Counted from the stretch's first letter, positions 1 to 7,556 are shown. The stretch: 10,736 bases of DNA from Saccoglossus kowalevskii (GCF_000003605.2 NW_003135341.1:653963-664698); one strand, 5' to 3'. Notes: generated by a model not told the origin, from the letters alone. Translations and numbers: made by a program.

Positions 1-353
1 CGGTCAGTCAAAATGACTATTTTAAACAGAAGGCAATAATCAGCGATTCTGCAGGTGACGGAGAGATAGAATCTAGGTCAAGGGAAGCCCCGTGACACCA
101 AGATTCTTTTTCACTTACGTCACGAACCTCATGACCGAGGCCATATGGCAGCGCCATAGACGACTGTACAATCACTCTGGTTCCTTTCTCTCCACATCAA
201 GGACTTAGACCAACGCTATGGAAAGAGTGGAGTGGTTGGGGGGAACCTGGAGTCTATGGTGGGTATGAACTATGTGAATAGGCGGGTTCAGAGAACCCTC
301 ACCTAAATTCACTACATTCAATTACCCACCATAGACTACGGTCAGTCAAAATG
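1..353. repeat. 15-bp direct repeat pair (1-15 and 339-353)
   Basis: The word cggtcagtcaaaatg occurs at 1-15 and again, identically, at 339-353, in direct orientation and 338 bp apart. On the element's coding strand each copy ends a block whose upstream sequence also shares ttctgttt, with about 20 extra bases in one copy. A shorter relative, cggtcagtc followed by tcagcgatt, sits at 4446-4463; those two words are also found near 1-50, separated there by about 32 bases. This resembles diverged copies of one terminal block. Being at the very edge of the window, the first copy may be part of a longer repeat. Confidence 0.6.
251..337. repeat. Inverted repeat / potential hairpin in DIRS 3' region
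   Basis: agtctatggtgggta at 251-265 is the exact reverse complement of 323-337 (tacccaccatagact). With a 2-base gap the pairing continues imperfectly through gtgaat (274-279) and its partner near 309-314, so arms of about 30 bases flank a short loop. A structure like this near the 3' end of a DIRS-type element could belong to the internal complementary region used in circular replication. That role is inference; the palindrome itself is directly visible. Confidence 0.8.
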
Positions 354-744
354 TCAGACGCCGATAGGTGGCAGGTTTTCCGAGCAAACAGAAAAGTGAT
401 GAAAAGTCTTTTCCCAGTCCGGGATGAAACACTTACCTTGCCTGTGCTGTCCCCGGAGCAAGGAGCCAAAATGCTGCTACGATGACAGGGTTCGGTGTGC
501 CCGAGAAAGCTAGACCCCAACCCAATTCTGGGGGGTAGTAAGCTTTTGAAGTAAAGACCAAAACAGTTCTGCATGAGGGCATAGGCTGCAAAGCGGGACC
601 TTGCAGCTTCCAGGGGAGTGATGACGTTAGAGAAATCTGTCCACATAAAATTCCGAGACTGACTTATTGCCTATGCGCAAGGACCCTTGTGGTTGTTGGG
701 GTTGAGTCAGCAAACTAAGACTGACCCGCTATGTGGTGCTGATC

Positions 745-1254
745 AGAGAGGTTCATAGGGTGGTCTGCTTAGAGCAGATGACACAGCCGACGAGTCCCAG
801 TTGGGCGGCTCCCTTGTATGGGGTCTTGGCGTCCGGAGAGTAGTAAATAGTCTCTTAATGATATGACAATCGACTAGTCTTGTTACTGTACGTTTTGAGT
901 GGTGGGGGACAAGGTCGACCTGTAGCCAACGATCGATACGTAGCACAAACCCAGTTTGTCAAACAGGTGGATGAAGGAGCCTGCTACCTGGCCAATAGAG
1001 GGATGGTATGGATCAATCTCTCTTCCGCTACACCAATCAGTGTATGCTCGCAGCCTAGAAATGTAGGCCGCGTTGGTGGAATCCCTGATCGCCCTGGCCA
1101 GGATGTTGGCAGCCCGCTCAGATAAGGATTTCGTATGTGCGTGTCTACTGAAAGCCTCTATGCATGTAAGTGATACCTGCTGGGCTCGTTGGTAGTCTGG
1201 TTGGGACGGCAGGTCCGGTAAGTCTGGAATCTTTGCTTGTGTTGCGACTAGCAT
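745..1254 (-). pseudogene. DIRS tyrosine recombinase, N-terminal half only
   Basis: This is a remnant of the tyrosine recombinase that would integrate the circular DIRS intermediate. From 1254 to 883 the minus strand encodes the helical N-terminal core-binding domain: LSERAANILARAIRDST is followed by NAAYISRLRAYTDWC (1074-1030), then a helix around GSFIHLFDKLGL and VGYRSTLS, the usual DIRS/phage-integrase arrangement. The reading then shifts frame and continues as CHIIKRLF and SALSRPPYEPL down to 746. In family members a catalytic domain carrying the R, H-x-x-R and Y residues follows. I could not find it: after PPYEPL the frames are stopped and the next 450 bases show no such motif. Either the catalytic half has been deleted or it is too decayed to recognise. 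The protein cannot be functional as it stands. Confidence 0.75.
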
Positions 1255-1289
1255 TTCCGACAGAAGTGGAAACTAGACCTTGCTTGGCC

Positions 1290-1560
1290 AATTGTGTGCG
1301 ACCAATGATAATATGCAGGTGTGCACCTGTCGAAGTTTTCTCCAGTGCCCGGTGAACTAGCGGGGAGGGAGGAAAGGCATACACAACTAAGTGGTTCTGC
1401 GGGGTTAGCAAAGCGACCCTGGAGTCAGCAGCAGTGTTATGTACATCGGGAGCTTGGTGTTTTGGGGTGCTGCAAACAGGTCTAACCTTGGACCATTCCA
1501 CATCCGAAACAGCCTGGAGGCTACCCACTGGGGTATCAGCCACTTCGTGTTCTGGAGATG
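1290..1560 (-). pseudogene. DIRS methyltransferase-like (Dam-type) block, frameshifted
   Basis: This segment lies between RNase H and recombinase, where DIRS1-group elements carry a domain compared with phage Dam N6-adenine methyltransferases. Two conserved stretches survive in different frames. The first is TKWLIPQWVASRLFRMWN (1548-1495) followed by LDLFAAPQNTKLPMYI (1485-1438). The second is YAFPPSPLVHRALEK (1381-1337), followed by a hydrophobic strand containing HLHIIIG. The FPP core occupies the place of the methyltransferase (D/N)PPF/Y-like motif. One frame change separates the two stretches, so no intact product is possible. Presence of this block favours a DIRS1-like rather than a Ngaro-like assignment. 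Calling it a methyltransferase rests on family knowledge, not on a visible cofactor motif. Confidence 0.6.
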
Positions 1561-1890
1561 GAGCCGCCCTGAAAGGGCGTTGCCAGACTGTTCCTCACCC
1601 CTGGAAGGTGGTGTTCGGTTAGCTCCACATTGTATTCCAGGCACCAAAGGAGGATTTGCTCCACTAGGACTGACAACGATGGAGAACCAAGGTCATCATT
1701 CCGATGAACCGCATTAGTTCTCGGAGGAGCACTGAGGGAACACTGTGTCAAAACTCCATGCCCCGGGACACCAACTGCGCATTCGGTTGAGGTGGGACTT
1801 GTCGATTTACTAATGAGCCCAACTGGTGAAGTAAATGCTGTGTTAGCCTGACGCGTTTGGCTATTAACCACTTGCCGGGGTTGTTGGTAA
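1560..1890 (-). pseudogene. DIRS RNase H remnant
   Basis: This follows the RT and would degrade the RNA strand during reverse transcription. The clearest part is the C-terminal end: EYNVELTEHHLPGVRNSLAT, near 1640-1578. It is the DIRS and Gypsy-type RNase H tail in which an H-x-P-G-x-x-N segment normally precedes an AD(A/H)LSR motif. Here that motif reads ATPFQGG, so the conserved acidic residue is gone. Upstream between about 1870 and 1640 the coding is scrambled over at least two frames, and I cannot assign the other catalytic acidic residues. It is a dead copy in line with its neighbours. Confidence 0.6.
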
Positions 1891-2620
1891 CCAGTAGTCT
1901 GGGTACAATTGAGGTGTACTGACATCTGGTGAAGCAGCAGCACTACCTGTTTCATCACTCTGGTGAACACGTAGGGTGCTTTGCCTAACCCAAACGGGGC
2001 ACCCAAAATTCGAATACTTGTCCCAGTTGGGCGATTCGAAGGAGATGGAAACTCGCTGGGTGCATCGGTATGTGCAGGTAGGCCTTGCTTAAGTCTAGTG
2101 GGGCTAGCCAGTCAAAACAGTGGATGGAGAGAAGAACCCTGAATGTGTCTCCATGTGGAACAGATTGAGGAGCACGTACTGATTCAGTCTGCCTAGGTCC
2201 AAAACTGGACGCCCACAAATTGTAGATTTGGTACTACGAACACATTTGGGTAGAGGCCTGGACTTAGTTCCGGCTGATGTACCCTGTGTATGGCGCCTTT
2301 TCCCAGCAAACTGCTACTTCCTGTCTGATTGCTTCCGCTGAGTCTCCTGGCAGTGCCCAGCAGGGAAGACACTGATGGAGGAAATGGAGATTTCAGCGGT
2401 ATCCCGTAACAGGATGTCACCATACCTGGAAAGATCCAGTGATCGGTCATCTGCTGCCTCCAAACCAGGCTAAACCGGCACAATCTGTGTACGACAGGGA
2501 TATGTGGCCATGGGTTCGGCAGTTGCGAGGGGGTGCTCTCTTCTCCCATGAGGTGAGTTTCCCAAGGCTTGAAGTAGTCACGAAGTTGTGACCTGACCAC
2601 TCACCGAACACATATCTGTC
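1888..2620 (-). pseudogene. DIRS reverse transcriptase, multiply frameshifted, YLDD motif lost
   Basis: This is the element's RNA-dependent DNA polymerase. Landmarks appear in the expected order but in changing frames: WIFPGMVTSCYGIPL (2438-2394, the pre-finger W...GY.IPL block), LLGKGAIHRV (2309-2280), FVVP (2240-2229), motif A as LDLSKAYLHIPMHP (2098-2057), motif B as PFGLGKAPYVFTRVM (1997-1953), and motif C at 1905-1888. Motif C reads YPDYWL where DIRS elements normally have YLDDWL, so one of the two catalytic aspartates is replaced by tyrosine. Between FVVP and motif C the frame changes at least three times. The block is therefore certainly RT-derived and certainly inactive. The order (RT, then RNase H, then recombinase) and the DLSKAYLHIP wording separate it from Gypsy and Copia elements. 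Confidence 0.85.
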
Positions 2621-2749
2621 CCCCTCCTCAGTTGCAGAGGTGAGCGTCAAACACACTTCCCCCACTGCTGGGGTAGACGTCTGCCCAGGGAGGGTGGGGG
2701 GCCACCACCTGGCTCACCAGTAAAACCAGGTGGCCCACCAGTAAAAGTG

Positions 2750-4400
2750 TTGCCTAGTCTAGGAGGCTGGTGCTGCCTCTGAGGTTTCCAGAGTCTTGGA
2801 CGCACACAATAAAGTGCTCAAGCAGCTCTGCCCTCAGGGCTGGATGGGTCGTCTTTGATTGGCCCATGGAATACGGCTGTCCCCCTTTGCCCAAATAGAA
2901 ATTTGTGGTACTGGGGTCTGGGGAAGGAGCGTTGAGATCCGGTTGGGGCATTTTGGTCTCATACCATGCTATGGGGTCTGATCCCGAAACCACACTAACC
3001 GGGTAGTGTTTGGTCCAGCGGGAAGTCTTGCCTGATGTTTTCCCCACCCGGGGGCCTTAAGCATTATGTCTTCCGTGGCTGGCCAACATCCACCCATCAA
3101 CACTGTTTGCCTGTTCTGCGCCCCACTTTGCACTCAGATGGACAGGGAGAGACGTGCCAATGGGGTTGCTTCAGATCCCGACGCCCGTGATCCCATAAGC
3201 GTTGAAGCAACCTTAGGTGGTCTTCCTTAGGATCAAGGGTTGGGGTCTTTACATCAATGGGATTGATGATACTCCGTATCACTCCAAAAGCGTGTTTCAC
3301 TGAGTCATTACGGATGGAAGACTCTGAGGGACCACCCGGAATACCGGCTGTATCCGACACAAGCGAACTGCGTCTCCTTTCACTTTAAATATTTGAAAGG
3401 GAGCGTGTTCAATTGTGCGTCTCATGACAGGGTTGGTTCCCTCTGGGGACGCTCGTGGGTCGGCAAGAAAGGAGTCAAAACCCACAGCTCAAGGGTGGGG
3501 GTCTTTACATCAATGGGATCGATGATACTCTGTATCACTCCAAAAGCGTGTTTCACCAAGTCATTACGGATGGAAGACTCTGAGGGACCGCCCGGAGTAC
3601 CGGCTGTATCCGACACGAGCGAACTGCATCTCCTTTCACTTTAAATATGTGAGAGGGAGCGTGTTCGACGTCTCATGACAGGGTTGGTTCCCTCTGGGGA
3701 TGCTCGTGGATCGGCAAGAAGGGAGTCAAAACCCACAGCGGAGACCGGACACAAGGATAAATTTGTTACCGTTGTACCGTTACCGCATGACGAACCCTGG
3801 CTGGCTGAAAGTAGGGGGGTCAACGTGTGCCCTGCATTGAAAGCCCTGCCCCGAGATCAGATCAGCCAGCACCCCATTGGCATTCAGTGCCTGAGGCTCC
3901 AGAGGCCTGGTGACCTGGTGCAATTAGTCTGAGCTTCAGACTCATCCAAAATTAGTGGGAGAGTAACGGCTGGGAACGGGAGTCCCCGGAAGAGACGTGT
4001 TTGAATGCAAACATGCTCACCGAGAGGGCCACAGTGGAGACAGCTCGCTCCAACTGCGCTGATCTATTGGCCTGCCAGGGACTCAATATCCCCAACAGTC
4101 CTTCGACCAAAGCCCCCAACTCAGAGGCAAACCCAGCGCCGTGCGAGGAAGGGTCCACAAAGGGACCTGCAACTGGGCCCCATAGAAGAAAAGCCTCTAG
4201 GGGCACAGCCTCGCTGCAGCCGGTAAAATCGGGTAAACCACCGCCTGAAAAAACTGACTGTGAAGATGCCCTCCGATCAGCGGGAGGAGACCGAGAAAAA
4301 CATTGGTACCTCGACTATCGTGCCTCCTACTCAACACCTTGGTACACGAAGCACCGGTAGCCGAGTGTGAGAACTTTCCACTCATGCCAAACACGCAACT
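2750..4400 (-). pseudogene. Putative Gag region of the DIRS-like element, broken
   Basis: This stretch precedes the RT, where DIRS elements encode Gag, a structural nucleic-acid-binding protein that is poorly conserved between lineages. A candidate start is MSGKFSH at about 4385. The frame then shifts into LGYRCFVYQGVE, two stops, and RRASSQSVFSGGGLPDFTG, continuing open through PLEAFLLWGPVAGPF to a stop near 3952. Further fragments are GFDSLLADPRASPEGTNPVM (about 3735-3675), the duplicated block at 3233-3739, and a last open piece from 3047 to 2754 containing HYPVSVVSGSDPIAWYETK. I recognise no zinc knuckle or protease. The Gag label rests mainly on position and weakly on the Cys-containing N terminus. 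The coding is spread over all three minus frames. Confidence 0.45.
3233..3739. repeat. Tandem duplication of about 255 bp within the gag-like region
   Basis: Unit 1 (3233-3488) and unit 2 (3489-3739) are adjacent direct copies. By eye they differ at roughly 15 positions plus one 5-base gap (aattgtgcg in unit 1 against gacg in unit 2, near 3410 and 3666). Most differences are transitions and several are CG against TG or CA, which fits decay of methylated CpG after the duplication. On the minus strand each unit carries the same two short reading frames, MSDTAG(I/T)PGGPSESSIRND and GFDS(F/L)LADPRASPEGTNPV. The copy number of exactly two and the abrupt edges suggest a single local duplication. 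Confidence 0.92.
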
Positions 4401-4980
4401 CACTTTAACCGATTTGTTTACTGGACGCGCGACCTTGCTGTAATGCGGTCAGTCTCAGCGATTTAGATGGCTCTGAAAGTAAATCTCAGGCCTCAGAACT
4501 CCAGTGAAAAAACAAACACTTTCACGCAAAAACCCCGAACGCAGCATGCAGCTACGACAACATATCTCGGATGCGGGTTCTATGCTGGTAAATTCTGCAT
4601 ATAACTACTGCACAGTCGACTCGAAACACGAGGAGACCAGAAAGAAAACGGCAGCGAGACCTGGAGCTGCCATTACATCTACACATTGCTAAATACATTG
4701 TAAATAAAAGACGACATACATGAGGGAAAAAACGAAATACAGTTGTAAAAGGTGCCGCCACGAAACCAACAAGTGGTTACGTAGTGGCGCCGGGTTTTAA
4801 TTTCTTTTTGTGAAAAATACTACACACAAAGGGGAAAACGACACGAGGGTAAAAATGACAAGGAAAACTTATCCTACCAGCTACAATGTTGGATGACGTG
4901 CAGCGGCTACAACCCAAGCAAAAAACCCGGACAGGAAAAAAAGCTGGCGATCCAGCAGAGCCGCTAAAACTTCATCCCCG
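4400..4980 (-). other. Probable 5' non-coding region of the DIRS-like element
   Basis: No coding sequence is recognisable here. On the minus strand (the element's sense strand) it would be the leader upstream of gag. It is more GC-rich and T-tract-rich on that strand than the DNA beyond 4980, and it contains a GC-rich imperfect hairpin at 4751-4791. Short open frames exist on both strands (for example 4504-4692 plus and 4761-4552 minus), but neither resembles a known protein. The left end of the element is placed near 4970 only from the change in composition; I found no target-site duplication, and none is expected for a recombinase-integrated element. Confidence 0.4.
4751..4791. repeat. Imperfect GC-rich hairpin
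   Basis: ggtgccgccacgaaacc (4751-4767) pairs with ggttacgtagtggcgcc (4775-4791) around a 7-base loop, matching at 13 of 17 positions by eye. Short A and T runs extend the symmetry on both sides (gtaaaa before, ttttaa after). It lies in the presumed leader of the DIRS-like element and could be a structured RNA or a remnant of a terminal repeat. Its role is unknown. Confidence 0.6.
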
Positions 4981-5090
4981 TTACAATCAATTACGGAATA
5001 TCAACTATCAGTATATGGTATGAAGCCAGGTATTATGGAAGAAATGTTAAATGTCGACCTCGCTATTGGTATTTCTGTATTAATCCTTAC

Positions 5091-5186
5091 CTGTTTTAGA
5101 TATTCCCACATCTTCTGCAAATTCACTAAATAATCAATGACACCAATAAATTTCTGTGGACGAAGAGAAATATCATCAACAGACAT
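5091..5186 (-). CDS. Internal exon, adhesion-GPCR-like gene: GAIN subdomain A, second exon
   Basis: This is a 96-bp exon (32 codons, phase 0 to phase 0) on the minus strand. The acceptor is TTAATTAG before ATGTCTG at 5187-5188, and the donor is a strong CAG/GTAAGG at 5090-5089. It begins MSVDDISLRPQKFIG and ends with VIDYLVNLQKMWEYLKQ. A phenylalanine followed by a V-x-x-L(V) helix and then a W-E-x-L segment is typical of the first helices of the GAIN domain, the autoproteolytic fold before the seven transmembrane helices in adhesion receptors. It joins the exon at 5241-5423 without a phase change. The next downstream exon should lie at lower coordinates, beyond the DIRS insertion and outside the window. 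The initial ATG is internal, not a start codon. The exon structure is well supported; the GAIN label is moderately so. Confidence 0.75.
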
Positions 5187-5240
5187 CTAATTAACAATTA
5201 CTTCATAGAAATGGAAAGTTATTTGAAATAATTACATTAC

Positions 5241-5423
5241 CGTGACATAAGTATATACAATTTGGGTGTTGTTCCCTTGTGCAAAACCACCCAGAGCCAG
5301 TTTCTCAAGAATCCCGGTAATTAAATGCACATTTCCACCAAAAGGTTGTTTCTGTTCCAAGAACACATCAGAAATGTAATTCAGCATTTCAACAGCTTGA
5401 TCATGACCTGTAACATTCATAAC
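5241..5423 (-). CDS. Internal exon, adhesion-GPCR-like gene: GAIN subdomain A, first exon
   Basis: This is a 183-bp exon (61 codons, phase 0 to phase 0). The acceptor is TATTACAG/GTTATG at 5425-5424 and the donor is CACG/GTAATG at 5240-5239. The product starts VMNVTGHDQAVEMLNYISD, continues through VFLEQKQPFGGNVHLITGI, and ends LEKLALGGFAQGNN then TQIVYTYVT. The pattern of an amphipathic helix, a Q-x-x-x-x-G-G-N turn, then an I-x-x-I-L-E-x-L helix fits the start of a GAIN domain, where such helices follow the HRM domain. NVT and NNT are potential N-glycosylation sites, consistent with an extracellular location. The upstream exon (6154-6248) ends in phase 0 and the downstream one starts in phase 0. 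An alternative acceptor sixteen bases further in (TTACAG/GTCATG) would not keep the reading frame. Confidence 0.78.
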
Positions 5424-6153
5424 CTGTAATATTGAAAGGTATTTCGAACCTATTAAAAACGAGGAAAGCAAAATCACATATGTGTATGCATGGAAGGTAA
5501 TTGGAGAGGAGAAAGAACGAGTTATAGTCAAGATTTATATCTTTTATTCCAAGACTTTTTGTTTCAAGCCTTATCGCCACATATCGCTTATTTATTTTCA
5601 AATTAAAAAAACAGAACGGTTCACACGACGTTATATCGAAAATACAATTGTTAGTTGTTTTCCAGCATCAATGGGCGATAGACTGCTTCATTCCTTTATT
5701 AAAATTGTTTCAGTTTCAAAAGCACACGCCCTGTTGTCTCCTGAAATATTTGAAAGGTCAAAGTGGGTCTTTGTATCAGTAAAAAGGGTTTTTATTCAAT
5801 GGTGTCGTTATTTTCTTTTCCGGTCTTTTAGTGACAAACTGTATTTTAAATACATTGCATGTGTGACAATTATGATAGGATGCCGGTAGGGTAATACAAA
5901 TTCGTTAGTGGGACACAATTTCTAACGTAATTGACTTAATCGCATTGCGAGAATGTTTAGCACGTAATTAAATCAAAGTGATCAAGGTACAAGGAAGAAC
6001 AGTAGCGTCCTTTTTCTTCTCCTATTATATTCCATGGTGTGCGTACAATATCCACATGCAAAGAAAGAATTTGAAACACTATCATAAAAGACTAGATACA
6101 TTTTTCAATAATCGATTAACGTGTTTACAGAATAGAAGATTATACAGACATAC
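5424..6153 (-). other. Intron between HRM exon 2 and the first GAIN exon
   Basis: This is an AT-rich intron of 730 bp on the minus strand, bounded by the donor CAT/GTATGT at 6153-6152 and the acceptor TATTACAG at 5424. A plus-strand open frame at 5482-5889 crosses much of it, but its translation is rich in F, I, K and Y with no recognisable motif, and I regard it as chance. I see no repeat or transposon in this intron. Confidence 0.7.
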
Positions 6154-6248
6154 ATGTTGATACATCTCAATCAATTCATTAGATCTACAATCTGCCGTAT
6201 CCGTTTGTGTCCATTCACCATTTGCATCACAATATCTTCTCATCACAC
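6154..6248 (-). CDS. Internal exon, adhesion-GPCR-like gene: C-terminal half of HRM/HormR domain
   Basis: This 95-bp exon enters in phase 1 and leaves in phase 0. The acceptor is TGTTGAAG/GTGTGATG at 6250-6249 and the donor is CAACAT/GTATGT at 6153-6152. It reads VMRRYCDANGEWTQTDTADC then RSNELIEMYQH. Arg before Cys, then N-G-x-W, then a D-x-x-x-x-D-C end is the second half of the HRM (HormR) module, found in family B and adhesion GPCR ectodomains. Spliced to 8395-8508 it gives PCPDGTIG followed by GVMRRYC, recreating the CP-x-G-x-x-G-x-x-x-R-x-C spacing expected of the domain. Its pyrimidine tract is weak, so the acceptor depends partly on the domain and phase fit. The trailing NELIEMYQH would begin the linker to the GAIN domain. 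Confidence 0.8.
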
Positions 6249-6393
6249 CTTCAACAGTAACGCATGTACAATTAATATGCAAAGGTACATGTTGCAAAGG
6301 TGCTTCATAATTACAACATATCTTGATCAATGCAGCTGTTCCATGTAGCTCGTGGCAACAATACATTCAGATTTTGTTGTGTATTTATATATA

Positions 6394-6400
6394 GAATAAG
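6394..6400. repeat. 7-bp target-site duplication, left copy
   Basis: gaataag lies immediately before the left terminal inverted repeat and is repeated exactly at 7557-7563, immediately after the right one. Seven identical bases abutting the repeat tips on both sides are the expected footprint of a cut-and-paste insertion. Confidence 0.88.
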
Positions 6401-6433
6401 CACAGTCACTCTACTAGGACGGTTCGGAAGCGC
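6401..6433 (+). repeat. Left terminal inverted repeat
   Basis: This begins cacagtcactctactagg and runs to agcgc. It differs from the inverted right end at three of 33 positions by eye, all in the inner half; the outer 19 bases are identical. Confidence 0.9.
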
Positions 6434-7523
6434 TATTGTTAAAAGTTAAGAACGAGCAGCTTCTGAGAAAGTACGCTGGTCTCAAAACTATGACGTAATT
6501 GTCATCGGAGGGCGCTATTTTCTCCATTATTCATTGCGTTCGATCTTGCTCGAGACGACCGTTAACTTTTTGAAATTGTGCTTTATTTTTACATCAAACT
6601 ACAATCTCAACTGAACTGTGACTAGGAGTGATATTTTATTTTACTAATGAGCGTTCTTTTGCAATCTTGAAGATGTTTTACTCGAGGAAAACGGTGTTTT
6701 GTTGACAGTCTCTTTGTCTCGATCTCTAACACTCTTTCGGTCCGTAAAATAAACCCTTCGCTCAGTTTAGAAACAATTTTATCGCTAAAAACATTGATGT
6801 CTGCAAACCTTTCCAATATTCCTATGTCCATTCTCGCTATTTTTGTGTGTTTTTATAGTGACTTTATGGCGAATTTTTATCATGTTTTCGTCGTCTATGG
6901 AGGTGGTCGCCATGGTGTTTTATTGCATAGTTTTCAATGGAAGTAATCGGACGAAAAATAATTTAGATTGTTGTGCTTTCATATCCCTCCATTCGTTTTA
7001 TTTGACGACTGATACAAATCCCGTTCAACTGTATCGGTGCTACGAGTTATTTTTAGTTTCGTTTGAATATTTTTTTGTTATGACTTTGCTTTTTGACAAT
7101 TTTATGAACGATTTAGTTCAGCATGTTCGCACTGTTTTTTGAATCAGTCGAGACAAGGGCGAGACAGGATAAAATACCCGGATGTTAATTTTTGTGTGCG
7201 ATTTTTTGGGGGAGATTCACTAATATAGTATTCTATTAACTATTAATAATTTCAGAATGCCATACAAGACAGCATGATTTTCCCGGGAAAAACGTGTATA
7301 TACAAAGCATGTTTATTTCCGTGTTTGAGACTGCTCTTCGGTGAAAGGTCAAAATGCCATGTATTGCAATGCTTTGTGGGAAAAAATGACGCAACTTTCG
7401 CACTATCTCATGATTTATCGCGTGTTTTCCGTCGTTAATGCTATGCTAATGACTTCTTAGCTCGTTAACACCTCTTTGTTTCAATGTTTATGAAGACCAG
7501 GGTAGTTACAATAGAACGACGCG

Positions 7524-7556
7524 GCGCTTTCTAACCATCCTAGTAGAGTGACTGTG
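7524..7556 (-). repeat. Right terminal inverted repeat
   Basis: This is the reverse-complement partner of 6401-6433, ending cctagtagagtgactgtg on the plus strand at 7539-7556. The target-site copy gaataag follows directly at 7557-7563. Confidence 0.9.

Larger units (their letters stand above)
1..740 (-). other. 3' non-coding region of the DIRS-like element
   Basis: This stretch lies downstream of the last recognisable recombinase coding sequence. One frame is open on the minus strand from 646 to 299, but its translation shows no recombinase motif that I recognise, so I treat it as non-coding or as heavily decayed coding DNA. It contains a stem-forming inverted repeat (251-337) and a 15-bp direct repeat (1-15 and 339-353). 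Repeats near the 3' end are expected in this order: DIRS elements have an internal complementary region, and Ngaro/PAT-like relatives have split direct repeats. Which scheme applies cannot be settled without the sequence before position 1. Confidence 0.55.
1..4970 (-). mobile_element. Degenerate DIRS-type tyrosine-recombinase retrotransposon, right end outside window
   Basis: This is a decayed retrotransposon of the DIRS order, read right to left. DIRS elements encode Gag, RT, RNase H, usually a methyltransferase-like block, and a tyrosine recombinase instead of an integrase; they integrate as circles without a target-site duplication. That order is visible here: gag-like region about 4400-2750, RT about 2620-1888, RNase H about 1890-1560, methyltransferase-like block about 1560-1290, recombinase about 1254-745. 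The pieces sit in different frames and contain stops, so the copy is dead. Base composition is near balanced here and turns AT-rich from about 4980, which is the only basis for the left boundary. The low-coordinate end is not reached: I found no copy of the left end in inverted orientation. It lies in the same orientation as the surrounding receptor gene. Confidence 0.85.
6401..7556. mobile_element. Non-autonomous DNA transposon with 33-bp TIRs and 7-bp TSD
   Basis: This 1156-bp element is defined by terminal inverted repeats. The left end (6401-6433) starts cacagtcactctactagg, and the reverse complement of 7524-7556 starts identically; 30 of the first 33 bases match by eye. Further in, tattgt(t)aa also recurs after a 10-base offset. 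The 7-bp duplication gaataag flanks it at 6394-6400 and 7557-7563. No transposase is evident. Two open frames, plus 6843-7142 and minus 6831-6622 (containing NVFSDKIVSKLSEG), have no motif I know, although the second could be a scrap of a lost protein. CA/TG tips and a 7- to 8-bp duplication are compatible with hAT-like or P-like families, but I cannot choose between them. It sits in an intron and does not disturb the exons. Confidence 0.88.

Noticed and set aside
4001-4360. 119-codon plus-strand open frame opposite the gag-like region
   Set aside because: It is antisense to the DIRS element, whose coding strand is minus; a minus-strand frame in the same place (4206-3952) fits the element's layout better. 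No known domain.
1-4970. Classification as a Gypsy or other LTR retrotransposon or as an endogenous virus
   Set aside because: No LTRs, integrase, protease or envelope is seen, and a tyrosine recombinase core domain follows the RT/RNase H, which is diagnostic of the DIRS order.
5482-5889. 135-codon plus-strand open frame within an intron
   Set aside because: Composition is that of AT-rich noise (many F, I, K, Y), it shows no motif, and it lies antisense to a well-supported intron.
6843-7142. 99-codon plus-strand open frame inside the TIR element
   Set aside because: It is rich in F, V and Y without a pattern and has no transposase motif, so I do not call it a gene.
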